From: Saccopteryx bilineata
Taxonomy: Eukaryota; Chordata; Mammalia; Chiroptera; Emballonuridae
Length of the DNA: 64,000 bases
Assembly: GCF_036850765.1 (NCBI RefSeq)
Contig: NC_089496.1
Span: forward strand, 49,776,113 to 49,840,112
Direction of reading: 5' to 3'
Positions 53,028-62,969 of the stretch are shown here, in pieces; the stretch's first letter is position 1, and the number at the start of each line of letters is the position of its first letter. The notes under the pieces are model-generated. The model saw only the letters and a list, made by a program, of their open reading frames with translations, did not search any database and was not told where the DNA came from. A program made the translations under genes and the position numbers.

Positions 53028-53157
53028 CAGGGTGAGGCCAAAGTTGGTTTACAGTTGTGAGTACGTGAAACACAGGGCTTTATTCTCATATTATTATTTA
53101 TTAATTATTGTATTATTGTCTCTACCAACAACTGTGAACCGACTTTGGCCCCACCTG
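53028..53157. mobile_element. Mariner-type MITE (130 bp)
   Basis: Inverted termini CAGGGTGAGGCCAAAGTTGG and CGACTTTGGCCCCACCTG extend inward to ACAGTTG/CAACTGT. A TA lies at the left (53026-53027), and the right end reads CCACCTGGTA with one base changed or lost before TA. It is related to, but diverged from, the MITE at 47827. Confidence 0.88.
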
Positions 53158-53164
53158 GTATTTT

Positions 53165-53850
53165 ACACATTTGAAGAAAGGAAAGACGGCTTGTTTAAGA
53201 GCCAATCACACAACTCTTATTAGACATGACCTGGCTTTTGTGTGTGGGGGGGGAGGACCCCAGGACAGGTCGATAAAGATGAGGCCCAGCATGTGGGGTA
53301 CAGGTGCGTGAGCTAGAGAAAGTGGAGGATGAAGATTCAGGAAGCGAGAAGGGCCCAGAGGAATGGCAGAAAGCATGGATGCTGAGACAAGAGAGAACCA
53401 GAGAAAAGTCCCGGGTGACAGAAATGAACAGCGCTCTTTCAAACACAGGGCTGTCCAGCAGAATGTTGCAAAGAATCTGCTGTGTTTTGGGTAGGGTAGG
53501 GGGGTGGAGCCTATCGTCATCAGCATAGACCTTTAGCAAAACGTGCTATACATAACCCTGAGTCAAAGGGTAGGTACTTTGAAGAGTGAAATGATAAGTT
53601 ATCCAGTTTCAGGGTTGGGGAGGTTGGAGGGTGAAATAATGAGAAGTTATCCAGTGTCAGGGTTGGGTAGGGGTTACAGAAAAATGTTCTGTAAGCAAAG
53701 AAAGGGAAATCAGAGAATTCTCAGCCAAGTAGGATGTTCTAGTCAGGAGGGACTGGGAAACTGTCCACGATGTTACTGAGGACTTGCTGTTCCTGCAGTT
53801 TTCCCTCAGGGCACAGTTTCTGTCTTTGACGCTGACACTAGATTAGTAAC
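53165..53850. other. Single-copy sequence with a small tandem duplication
   Basis: No gene is recognised. A related pair of segments, 'gttatccagtttcagggttgggg' at 53597 and 'gttatccagtgtcagggttgggt' at 53645, gives a diverged duplication of roughly 48-bp period. Confidence 0.5.
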
Positions 53851-53854
53851 AAGA

Positions 53855-54075
53855 ACTGGTATTTACTAGACACGTACCATATGCCCGGTGCCTGTGAACA
53901 ATGCACCTCCCCTAACCCTCACCTAACCCCGCGAGGTCACTGTTACTGCCCTGCTTCATCGATGACGAAATCGCACCATTGTTATCCTATTTTGTAGATG
54001 ATGAAACTGCAGAGTCTAAGTTCTCTGTCAAGGTTAAAAAGTGCCCTTGAGCTTGTCCGCCCATCACTGACTAAG
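53855..54075 (-). mobile_element. MIR SINE remnant, with an internal partial repeat
   Basis: Plus-strand 'ggtatttactagacacgtacc...atgcccggtgcc' is the complement of a MIR 3' region. Plus-strand 'gatgatgaaactgcagagtc' corresponds to its core. The 'gatgacgaaat' / 'gatgatgaaac' step is repeated about 46 bases apart. Confidence 0.7.
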
Positions 54076-54079
54076 GACA

Positions 54080-55336
54080 TGCAGATTCGACATGATCCTG
54101 GATGGCAAAAATTAAGGGGTAGGATGGTATCACTAAAGGCGTAACTGCAATAAAAGCATTTATTGTTTCTTGGTGTCAAGGGGACACTGGGTAGTCACTG
54201 TTTGTCTTCCCACAGTGTTCAATCATGAAACAAACAATGATTCACCACTGTCGAAACCTAGTTTTCTTTGAAAGGATGGATACACTTAGCATGTGAAACC
54301 GTGTTTGTTTTATTTTCTATACCAATGGCCCTTTTTCCAAGGTTCCCATCATTCCAGAGTTGTGGTCAACAAGCCACACCCTGACATAAACACCAGGTCT
54401 CAGGTGCGAGACAAGCCCAGTGCATAATAACTGCAGCTGGATTAGCCCTTACGAGTAACCCAGTCAGTTCAAATCTGGGGTTTAAAGTGGGTTCGCACGA
54501 CAACACAGTCTTAGGCCAGCACGAATCTTTTTCTTTTTAACTAGACTCGGTAGTTATGAATTCTCCAATTCGTTCTTTCAGATCGAACCAACATTTGTTG
54601 ACGTAGAAAGACTATTTACCTAAGCCATCTCAAAAGACACGGCATGCCAAGAAGGCTAGGGACAGGTCTGACCCAGGGACGTCACTAGGTGATGACTGAG
54701 TTCTTAGCTCCCTATATCCCAAGCACGAGTCATCTAACTGTAAGTGGTTTCGATGAAGGACTTTCTTTTAGCGCCTATTCAAATGAAGTCCAGCAGTGAG
54801 TAAGATTTAATCAAAAGGCCTCTGGGTCCAGGGAATGAGTCAACACAGAATCCAGTGTCTCTCTTTTAGGAGTATTTTTATTCCCTTGGCATAAACACAC
54901 CAACAGAAAAACCCAAGTGGGGCGTGAAGGGCTGTTCAGACACTCTCTTGGGTACCAGGTACTTAAGGCTCTGATGATGGCAAATGTCGATAAGCAGCCT
55001 CAGAAAAGCCCAGTTGTACGGAGTAAAAAGAGGACATTATGTGTGACTCACAGCTTCAGATTCAACCTCAGTACCTCAAACCTTCTCTTTGGACCAAACT
55101 TGCAAACCGAGAGCTGTTTGTTAAACACAGCAGGGAATCAGAACTTCGAACCAACTGTGTTTCATAATCTGACTTTCCCTAGAGTGTAGCAGCATAAGAT
55201 ATGCTGCACAACAGAGAAAATTGGGTACATGGGTAGAACAGAGGACTTTCTGAAGGGTAAGTAGACAGTTTGGGGTCGTTCTTACATATAGGAGTAATAT
55301 TTGAACCAGTTGTCTTTCTATAGAACATTGCCCAGT
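54080..55336. other. Single-copy sequence, no gene seen
   Basis: Nothing recognised on either strand. Confidence 0.5.
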
Positions 55337-55344
55337 GTCTACAG

Positions 55345-55676
55345 CAGGGGTCCCCAAACTACAGCCCCGCGGGCTGCATGCGGCCCCCTGAGGCCATTTA
55401 TCCGGCCTCCGCCACACTTCCCAAAAGGGCACCTCTTTCATTGGTGGTCAGTGAGAGGGGCATAGTTCCCATTGAAATACTGGTCGGTTTGTTGATTTAA
55501 ATTTACTTGTTCTTTATTTTAAATATTGTATTTGTTCCCGTTTTGTTTTTTTACTTTAAAATAAGATATGTGCAGTGTGCATAGGGATTTGTTCATAGTT
55601 TTTTTTTATAGTCCGCCTTCCAACGGTCTGAGGGACAGTGAACTGGCCCCCTGTGTAAAAAGTTTGGGGACCCCTG
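55345..55676 (-). mobile_element. Non-autonomous hAT element (MITE), family 1
   Basis: A 332-bp copy of the element at 2542-2876 in the reverse orientation, with termini CAGGGGTCCCCAAACT / AGTTTGGGGACCCCTG. A perfect 8-bp TSD, GTCTACAG, lies at 55337-55344 and 55677-55684. The two copies are similar along their entire length. Confidence 0.95.
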
Positions 55677-55689
55677 GTCTACAGCATCC

Positions 55690-56560
55690 TGCAGGCTCTG
55701 GGAAGGCTAGCCACGCCCTGGTGCTCTGGGCCACCAACATTCAGTTGTGTCCCTTGGCAGACCTGTTTGTGACTGGCGGCCATGTTTGTGACTGTTTTCA
55801 CAACGTAATGAAATAGGTGAACTGATGAAGCAGCCGTGAAGAAAGACGTGTGTTTCTACAAAGACTGCGCTGGACGCTTTGGAAGGACAATGGAGAGCAG
55901 CCTAAAAATGCTGCAACAGTAGGCACAGCTAAAACCACTGTGAGGTCACGCCAAGAATAAAAATTAAAATCAGGAAGGACGCTGCCTTATGTTGTTCCAG
56001 AATGCGTCTTTAGATTCTCACTCTATTTTAAAGACATCAAAACCGGACATGGAAGGTAAGTCATTGTGGATACAATCTACCCCGGAAGGGGAGGAGAAAA
56101 CCAGTTAGTGCGTCTACACGCAGAGACAGGGACCTGGTTCTGGCTTAACCAGCTTGCTGGTAAAAGCACAACAGCATGTTTATTTCAAATGAAATATGAA
56201 GCATTTTTAAAAAAAATTACTGAATTTAATTTTTAGTTAGGAAATTGTTTGGTTAAGAAAGCAACTACCAAGTGAATCTCCATCCTGATGAATATGGAAA
56301 GCTCTTTTTACGTTCATTTATTTATTTTGAATTATTAGGCCACAGAAGCCTCCCAAACCAAGGAAAACATGACTTGATGGAGGCAGCCATTCAACAACAG
56401 TTAAACACACACAGTCTAAAGCCAGACTGGTCTGTCCTTGTGTGCTGGCCCCTTCTCCTGCATCAATGACACCTGCTCTCCTGCTTGAAACATTGTTAGA
56501 TTCAATTCTCCATTCCTACTTTCTTAACAAACAACTACATCATAGAGAGTGAAACTGAGG
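55690..56560. other. Single-copy sequence, no gene seen
   Basis: Nothing recognised, apart from an A-run near 56207. Confidence 0.45.
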
Positions 56561-56568
56561 CTCATGAG

Positions 56569-56795
56569 TTTTCTCAGGCTCATGAGTCTACACCCCACCC
56601 TCCAGGTCCCCTTTTCCTAAGCATGCCTACATTGAGTTCCTGTCTCTTGCCATTGAAAGAACCTTGACTAGTACTGTGACCTCTAAGGGGATGGGAGTCA
56701 TTTCAGCTATGACAGCTTTATCTTCATTTTCTAGGACCTCACGGGGTTATTGAGAATGACATTAGATTATCCACAGGAAACACCTAGCACAGAGT
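56569..56795. repeat. Direct duplication, copy A (227 bp)
   Basis: Near-identical to 57476-57721. Compared with copy B it lacks 8 bases (GACTAGTC) and 14 bases (GGGTATAGTAAGCA) and has small changes elsewhere. Its right half is MIR-derived, and homology stops at CACAGAGT, inside the MIR. Confidence 0.95.
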
Positions 56796-56799
56796 GAAA

Positions 56800-57475
56800 C
56801 TAGTTAACTTGTCCTAGACAACAACACAGCTGATTAGATTCTGTTGCCATGGCTGTGACTGCTGCTAGTATCCTGGTCAGTGATAAACACACAGGAAGGA
56901 ACAGGCGGTCACAGTTGAGGTGGCAGGTCACTGAATTATATTTCCCATAGTTCAAGAGAATTTCCTTCCTCAGACCATCCCAGGTTCCCACCCTCCTGTC
57001 CAGCAAGCTTTCGTCCCCTTTATGTGGTGACAGAAAATTATAATGGACGAAGCAGCAGGCTTTTGAACAACAACAACAACAACAAAAAGGATGGTTTCGC
57101 ACTGCTGTTCTCATATTTCTCTGCCAATGTAATGGACAGCGAAGATACCGACTGCATTGGCTACAGTCATGTTTCTACCCCCCTCTGCCTGGTAACAGGG
57201 TGCCCCCTTCTCTTGGTCAGTTCTTCCTTCTTGGCCATCATACACTGTCTCCCTACACAAGTCCAAGGACTAGGCACATGGCCCGCACCGGGTACACTGG
57301 AGCTCTTCCTTACCCTATGTGGGAGCCGTTCTGCAAGAGAGAAACCGAAGCAGGCAAGCAGGGACGAAGGCTCAGAGGGCACGAGGTGGTGCTGCCTGGT
57401 GGCACCCAGAGTCCTCAGATCCCATCCCCGAGGGCCTGGTGCCTACAGAATTTCCGTGGGAACAGATTCCAGTAT
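56800..57475. other. Spacer between direct duplication copies
   Basis: Single-copy sequence with a (CAA)n run at 57067-57084. The 167-codon open frame 57024-57527 runs into the duplication and has no recognisable domain. Confidence 0.5.
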
Positions 57476-57721
57476 TTTTCTCAGGCTCATGAGTCTACAC
57501 CCCGCCCTCCAGGTCCCCTTTCCCTAAGCATGCCTACATTGAGTTCCTGTCTCTTGCCATTGAGACTAGTCAAGAACCTTGACTAGTACTGTGACCTCTG
57601 GGGGGGGCGGTCATTTCAGCTATGACAGTTTATCTTCATTTTCTAGGAGGGTATAGTAAGCACCTCACGGGGTTATTGAGAATGACATTAGATTATCCAC
57701 AGGAAACACCTAGCACAGAGT
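57476..57721. repeat. Direct duplication, copy B (246 bp) with a hairpin
   Basis: The longer copy of 56569-56795. It contains the perfect inverted repeat ACTAGTCAAG (57565-57574) and CTTGACTAGT (57578-57587) around a 3-base loop, created by 8 bases absent from copy A. MIR sequence continues past its right edge. Confidence 0.95.
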
Positions 57722-57762
57722 AAGTGTTCAGTGAGTGACAGCTGTTGTACTATTAGGAGGGG
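57590..57762 (+). mobile_element. MIR SINE 3' part
   Basis: The order 'agtaagcacctcacggggttattgag', 'cacctagcacagagtaagtg' and 'ttcagtgagtgacagctgttgt' matches the MIR 3' half. The part up to 57721 is also present in the duplicate at 56569-56795. Confidence 0.75.
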
Positions 57763-57764
57763 TA

Positions 57765-58305
57765 TTAATGCTGGCATGAGTGGGGACAAGAAAAACAAAG
57801 ATCCCTATTACCATGCAATACATTGACACAATCCAATTTATACTTCAGTTTCATGTGTATCTAGTCAAAATAACACTGTCACAGGAAGTTGAGACACCCT
57901 GGGTGAGATCAGACAGTAGGTTTGGGGCTAAAATCTGAGGACCACACCTTGACATTAGGAACTCAACGGGCATGTTGCCCACAGGTAAGCAGTCCTGGGG
58001 ATTCTATTAGCAAACCTCGAGCAGGAATCATTGAAAAGCATGCTGGAGCAATACTTTGGGCCAGGCGCCATCTTCTGCGGGAGGAGGTTTTGTTTGGCTT
58101 TTTGATCAGGGACATGCAATGGGATTGAGTTTAATGAAGAAGTTGGCCTTTTAATAAACTGTTGGTGAGCAACCTTTGCTGTAAAATCTCTAGGAGAGCT
58201 GTAAAAATGGAGTGCCCTGAATTTCCCAACCCAGTCTGCAGAGTTTGGGGATCCCTGCCTTATCCTGAGAAGTAAGTCTCACCGCGGAGTAATGCGTACA
58301 CTGTG
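57765..58305. other. Single-copy sequence, no gene seen
   Basis: Nothing recognised on either strand. Confidence 0.45.
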
Positions 58306-58311
58306 CGTGCT

Positions 58312-58505
58312 GGGCACGGCTCTAACTTCTTCCCATGCCTTCACTCATTCAACCCTCAAAATTCTGTAATGTAGTTAGATGTCACCCCCCATTCCACAGG
58401 TGAGGAAACAGGGGTGCTGAGAAGTGGAGAAACTTGTGAATTCACATGGCCAGTAAGATCCAGAGCTAGGAGTCAAACCCAGGCAACTGGGTCAGGTCCC
58501 TGTCA
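58312..58505 (-). mobile_element. MIR SINE
   Basis: Plus-strand complement of a MIR: 'gtgctgggcacggctctaac', 'cccattccacaggtgaggaaacaggggtgctgagaag' and 'gagctaggagtcaaacccaggcaact'. It is well preserved for its age. Confidence 0.88.
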
Positions 58506-58594
58506 CGGGCCCCTACACAAACCCACCCACCACAACGAGCGAGCGCTGCTAATACCAACAGCAGGAATGCCTAATAGCAGCAACAGCAAGTTCA

Positions 58595-58730
58595 TCTGGG
58601 GCTTACCATGCGCTTACCACTTGCGAAGCGCTTCCCAAGTGTTGTCTTAACTTACTCAAAACAGATGAGCTGAGCGGTATTATTATTTCCACTTCCCCAA
58701 TGAAGAACAGAAGGCCAGTAAAGGATGCGG
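58595..58730 (-). mobile_element. MIR SINE fragment
   Basis: A second minus-strand MIR scrap: 'accatgcgcttaccacttgc', 'gcggtattattatttccacttccccaatgaagaacag'. It lies 90 bases from the previous MIR in the same orientation. Confidence 0.7.
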
Positions 58731-58734
58731 GGGA

Positions 58735-59735
58735 AGCGAAGGGTAATGTGAATCCCATAACTGGGGCCCTGGGGGGGGGGATCTCGCCTGAGGAATTCCC
58801 ATTTGAACTTCATTCTGGAGAGTGAGAAGGAATTAACTAGTCAAAGGAAAGCGCAGGATGGGAAGGGTTCCAGCTTGTATTGCAATACAAAGGCCCTGCG
58901 GGGCATATTCTTGAAACCCTGAGAAGGCACGTGACCAGGGAGCAGAGAGAGGGAGGGGGGTGATGGTGAGACAGAGGAGTTTAGTTTGCCTCTTGAACCA
59001 CAGTTAAGTCACTGGAAAATTTTAAGTCAAAAGAAGATACGATAGAGAAGGGTAAATGGGGTGGTGGGAGAGGAATTCGGGGACTTTGCGGCAGATGTTC
59101 ACGGGCAAACGGGTGCGGGCGGCAGGGAGGTGCCGGGAAGTGGACGGACTGGAGAGCTAGTTGGCTGCGTACCGGTGGGTGGGATGGGGGCGTGTCAAAG
59201 AATGCCTTCCGGATTTCTCGTTTGTACGGCTGGTTAGAGAAAGACGCCATCCACAAGGTGGAGAATGCTGCTCATCCCCAGTGGGGTTGTGATGGTATTG
59301 TGTAAGCCAGGTGCACTGGGAGAGAGCTCTGAACTTGAGATACTTGTCCAGCCACGTCTTTCGAGCTGAATTCTACTAGTTGTCGGCCTTGCTTCCGCCT
59401 TGAAAGCAAGAACTATACAATTAAGATCACGTAGGTTTTGCAAGCCACGGTGGTCTTAGCACTCTGTGCTGGTGGCTCTGGAGCCGGGCTATGGAGTGAG
59501 GTCTAGTTCTGGAAACTTCTACCCCTAACATGCACCTTGGATCTTAACATGTTTTCTCCTCTCCCCTCCAACACCCAGCCCATCTCCTATATATGTAGCA
59601 ACATCTGCCTTCCCTGGCTACGGCTCCTGGCTTCTGGTGACCTATGTGACAATATCACAGTTCTAAGAATCTAAGGGCAACGTTTTCTGCTTTTCTGAGG
59701 TTAATTCTGTGCCTGTCCTGTACACTGCAAAAGTG
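58735..59735. other. Single-copy sequence, no gene seen
   Basis: Nothing recognised. Short G-runs occur at 58771-58780. Confidence 0.5.
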
Positions 59736-59739
59736 TTTT

Positions 59740-60086
59740 TTTGTTTGTTTGTTTTTTTTACAGGGACAGAGAGAGAGAGTCAAAGAGAGGGATAGATAGG
59801 GACAGACAGACAGGAACGGAGAGAGATGAGAAGCATCAATCATCAGTTTTTCATGGTGACACCTTAGTTGTTCATTGATTGCTTTCTCATATGTTCCTTG
59901 ACCGCGGGCCTTCAGCAGACCGAGTAGCCCCTTGCTCGAGCCAGCGACCTTGGGTCCAAGCTGGTGAGCTTTTTTTGCTTAAGCCAGATGAGCCCGCGCT
60001 CAATCTGGTGACCTCAGGGTCTCAAACCTGGGTCCTTTTGCATCCCAGTCCGGTGCTCTATCCACTGTGCCACTGCCTGGTCAGGC
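59740..60086 (-). mobile_element. tRNA-derived SINE, second family
   Basis: A minus-strand copy with tail (T)n at 59733-59759, GA-rich stretch, internal repeats and head complement ending CCTGGTCAGGC. TSD GCAAAAGTGT / CAAAAAGTGTGT flanks it approximately. Confidence 0.93.
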
Positions 60087-60089
60087 AAA

Positions 60090-61305
60090 AAGTGTGTTTT
60101 AAGAAACATTTTTGATGTTTAAATTGAGCTTAATTTTCTTTCTGGCTGGTCTCCATGTGTTTAGAAAATGCTCTTATGTTTTACAAAGTCGGGTTATAAG
60201 AGGAAACAACTAGTCCATTCACGAGATTTGCCTCATTTTCTAGAAAAGCCTAAGTGGCTTATACAAATATGATCTTTTTAGAGGAAGTCAGATCTTCTAT
60301 GATTTGACCTCAAGGTACAGATGGGGGTAGGGGGGTTATGTACATGAAGACTAGAACCACGTGGAGGAGGAATTTATCCACGATTGACTGCACACACATT
60401 CGTGCAGACCCTACTCTCACGAGCACCAGAGACACAGAGCTGGGTGAGCTGTGCCCGCAGAGGTCGAGAAGGAATATGCAGCCTTGCATTCCTTTGGCTG
60501 TGACCCCTCCAGGACATCTGGTGCTACCCTAACGGGAAGTGAGCCCTCCTGCGGGAACTGGATGAGAGGATCAGACTAAGAGCCTTCCAGAATCAGAGTC
60601 TTCCCGGTGGCCGCGCTGGAGTGGCTCCAGGGAAGGACCCTTCTCAAAAATTGTTTGAATCAAGAGTCCCAAACAGAATGAAACAGTGGCTGGGTTCAGG
60701 TTCAGTTCAAGAGACCTCTTGAATGCTGATTCAATAACCACAAACTACATTTGTTCCAGCTCAAACTGGTTTGCTATTTTTGTTTTAAAAATTGAAGTCA
60801 TTCCAGGGAGGAGCTTGGGTGTGTTCGGAGGCTTTCGGAGGGGGTGGGGAGGGGGCGTATAGGACAGGTTGCGCCAGGCCCCGGCAGAGCACGCACACAT
60901 CTAGAAAAGGAAGAACAGAAATTCCCGGAAACGCATTGTGTCTGGGGCTTGTTCTCCCAACAGACTCAAGAAGGCAGCGGAGAGAGCCAGCCCGATTAGC
61001 TGGCAGGGATCATCCGAATTGGAAGAGGAATTTTAAAAGGCAGAAAAGACTTTTAATCAGGAGGCAGTACCCTGCAGGAGATCACAGCCCACAGAACTCA
61101 GCGCTAAAAGGGCCACTGGGGTAATTAGAGCCTCATGCATGGCTTTTACTGCCTCTCCCTCAGAGGACTCTGGAGGGAACAAAGGACCCAGTTGGTGTGG
61201 ATGCGGATCTGAGCAGGACTCCTGGAGAGCGCCTTCACCAGCGGAGAGCAACGTGGGGCGAGGGGAGGAGGTGTGGGCTGCCAGCTACAGTGTGTGTGGG
61301 GGATC
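60090..61305. other. Single-copy sequence, no gene seen
   Basis: Nothing recognised. The 110-codon open frame at 60792-61124 is basic and has no domain. Confidence 0.5.
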
Positions 61306-61315
61306 ACGACCTCAC

Positions 61316-61452
61316 GGCCCTGGGGGTCACACAGCCCAGAAGTCACAGGGGTCACAGCCCTGGGGTCACAGCTCAGGGGTCTCACAGCCCTGGGGTCACA
61401 GCCCGGGGGTGTCACAGCCCAGGGATCTCATAGCCTGGGGGTCACAGCCTGG
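61316..61452. repeat. Short-period GGGTCACAGCCC minisatellite
   Basis: About nine imperfect 14- to 18-bp units based on GGGGTCACAGCCCTG. Several contain the half-site GGTCA. Three reading frames stay open across it on the plus strand and one on the minus strand, as expected for a degenerate short repeat. Confidence 0.9.
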
Positions 61453-61459
61453 CAGCCAG

Positions 61460-61930
61460 CAGGCCATACTGGACTTGAAGGTATATACTGTTTGACCTGT
61501 AAAGTGTTTAAAATTCACATGATATAAGGGGTGGGGGGGATCTACTTCTATGAATTCCCTTGAAAAACCAGACCTGCAAAGTCTGGTCCTAAATTCGTCA
61601 CTCACGGGAGCAGTGGGGGCGTCTGAGTAGCCTCTGTCCCTTTAGACAGGACACAAAGTCCCTGCTTCACCACAGGCCTTGCGCTGGCATTACTACTCAT
61701 TTTTTAAACAATATCCTCCATATCCTTGTCTGTATAAAAAATGGGAAACTAAACAACTACTAATTAAGCAAAGAGGACCACCCAGTTTTTTTCTTACCTG
61801 TGAGTCAGGTCACCTTGCATTACCTGCTCATCTCTGTTGTGACATGTGACTCTCTCACTCTCAGTACAGAAAATGCTTAGCCATGAACTTGTTGGGATTG
61901 TAATGAAGACCCAACTTCAGGAAATAAAAT
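61460..61930. other. Single-copy sequence, no gene seen
   Basis: Nothing recognised on either strand. Confidence 0.45.
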
Positions 61931-61932
61931 GG

Positions 61933-62247
61933 GCCTGACCAGGTGGTGGCGCAGTGGATAGAGCGTCGGACTGGGATGCAGAGGACCCAGGTTCGAGACC
62001 CTGAGGTCACCAGCTTGAGCCTGGGCTCATCTGGTTTGAGCAAAAGCTTACCAGCTTGGACCCAAGCTCGCTGGCTCAAGCAAGGGGTTACTTGGTCTGC
62101 TGAAGGCCTGCAGTCCAGGCACATATGAGAAAACAATGAACAACTAAGGTGTCGCAATGAAAAACTAATGATTGATGCTTCTTATCTCTCTCTGTCCCTG
62201 TCTATCCCTCTCTCTGACTCTCTGTATCCCTGAAAAAAAAAAAAAAG
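61933..62247 (+). mobile_element. tRNA-derived SINE, second family
   Basis: A well-preserved copy: GCCTGACCAGGTGGTGGCGC head, B-box-like GGTTCGAGACC at 61990-62000, internal repeats, CT-rich region and a 14-base A-run at 62233-62246. The flanks AAATAAAATGGG / AAAGAAAATGGGG form a slightly degraded TSD. Confidence 0.95.
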
Positions 62248-62269
62248 AAAAGAAAATGGGGTGTCATTT

Positions 62270-62304
62270 TTAATATATATATTAATATATATATATATAT
62301 ATAT
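62270..62304. repeat. (TA)n tract
   Basis: Alternating TA with one interruption, just after a SINE tail. Confidence 0.9.
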
Positions 62305-62374
62305 GCTACAAAATGGATTGTTACCTTCCTAATTCCTTGTTGGTTTATTAATGGGAGGTGACAGTGTGACAGGG

Positions 62375-62605
62375 AGGGAAAAAGCAGGGTTGAGTCAGGC
62401 CACCTGGGTTCAGATTCCAGCTCTACCCATGATCACAGATACACTGGAGGCAAATCACATTTTGGGCTCAGTTTCCTCGTCCCTAAAAACAGGGACGAGG
62501 AAACATCACCCAGAGTGATTCTGAGGATTAAAGAAGAGTTTTACACGTGGAGCTCCTAACACGTCACGGCTCTTCAACAAGTGGACCGTTGTTATCAGTG
62601 ATGCC
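62375..62605 (+). mobile_element. MIR SINE with an internal hairpin
   Basis: MIR order is clear: 'cacctgggttcagattccagctctaccc', 'ggctcagtttcctcgtccctaaaaacagg', 'gattctgaggattaaag' and 'gttgttatcag'. Where MIR normally continues with AAATGGGGAT, this copy has the exact reverse complement of the preceding 14 bases (62471-62504). Confidence 0.88.
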
Positions 62606-62784
62606 CCAGTAATTTTATATTCTAGCTCCAGATTATACCAGACCCTATGGCACTCAAGTTAGAGAACTAAAACTGAAGTTGGGCGGAAACGGGCTCCCCT
62701 ATGTAGCCCTCTCCAGATGATAAGAGAAACAGGCTCACTCTTTGAGAGGTTAATTAATAAAATCAAAAGAATGGATTTGGACAG

Positions 62785-62965
62785 GGTCAGCAAGTGCTTT
62801 CTATAGAGCGCCAGACAGTACATGTTTTGGGCTTTGCGGGCCACGTGGTCAGCGTGGCGGCTGCTCAGTTCCGCGGCTGCAGCCGGAAGCAGCCCCGGTA
62901 CACGCACGAATGCACGAGGGAGGCTGCGCTCCAGGAAACCTTAGTGGGTGGACACTAACCTTTTA
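62785..62965 (+). mobile_element. hAT-Charlie (MER1-type) MITE fragment
   Basis: The segment 'agtacatgttttgggctttgcgggccacgtggtcagcgtggcggctgctcagttc', then 'gaagcagcc', matches a common ancient hAT-Charlie MITE whose copies read TTTTAGGCTTTGCGGGCC. I do not assign the subfamily. It lacks one terminus. Confidence 0.7.
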
Positions 62966-62969
62966 ATTT

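Noticed and set aside
57024..57527. 167-codon plus-strand frame
   Set aside because: It begins next to a CAA repeat, runs into a duplicated MIR-containing block and shows no domain.
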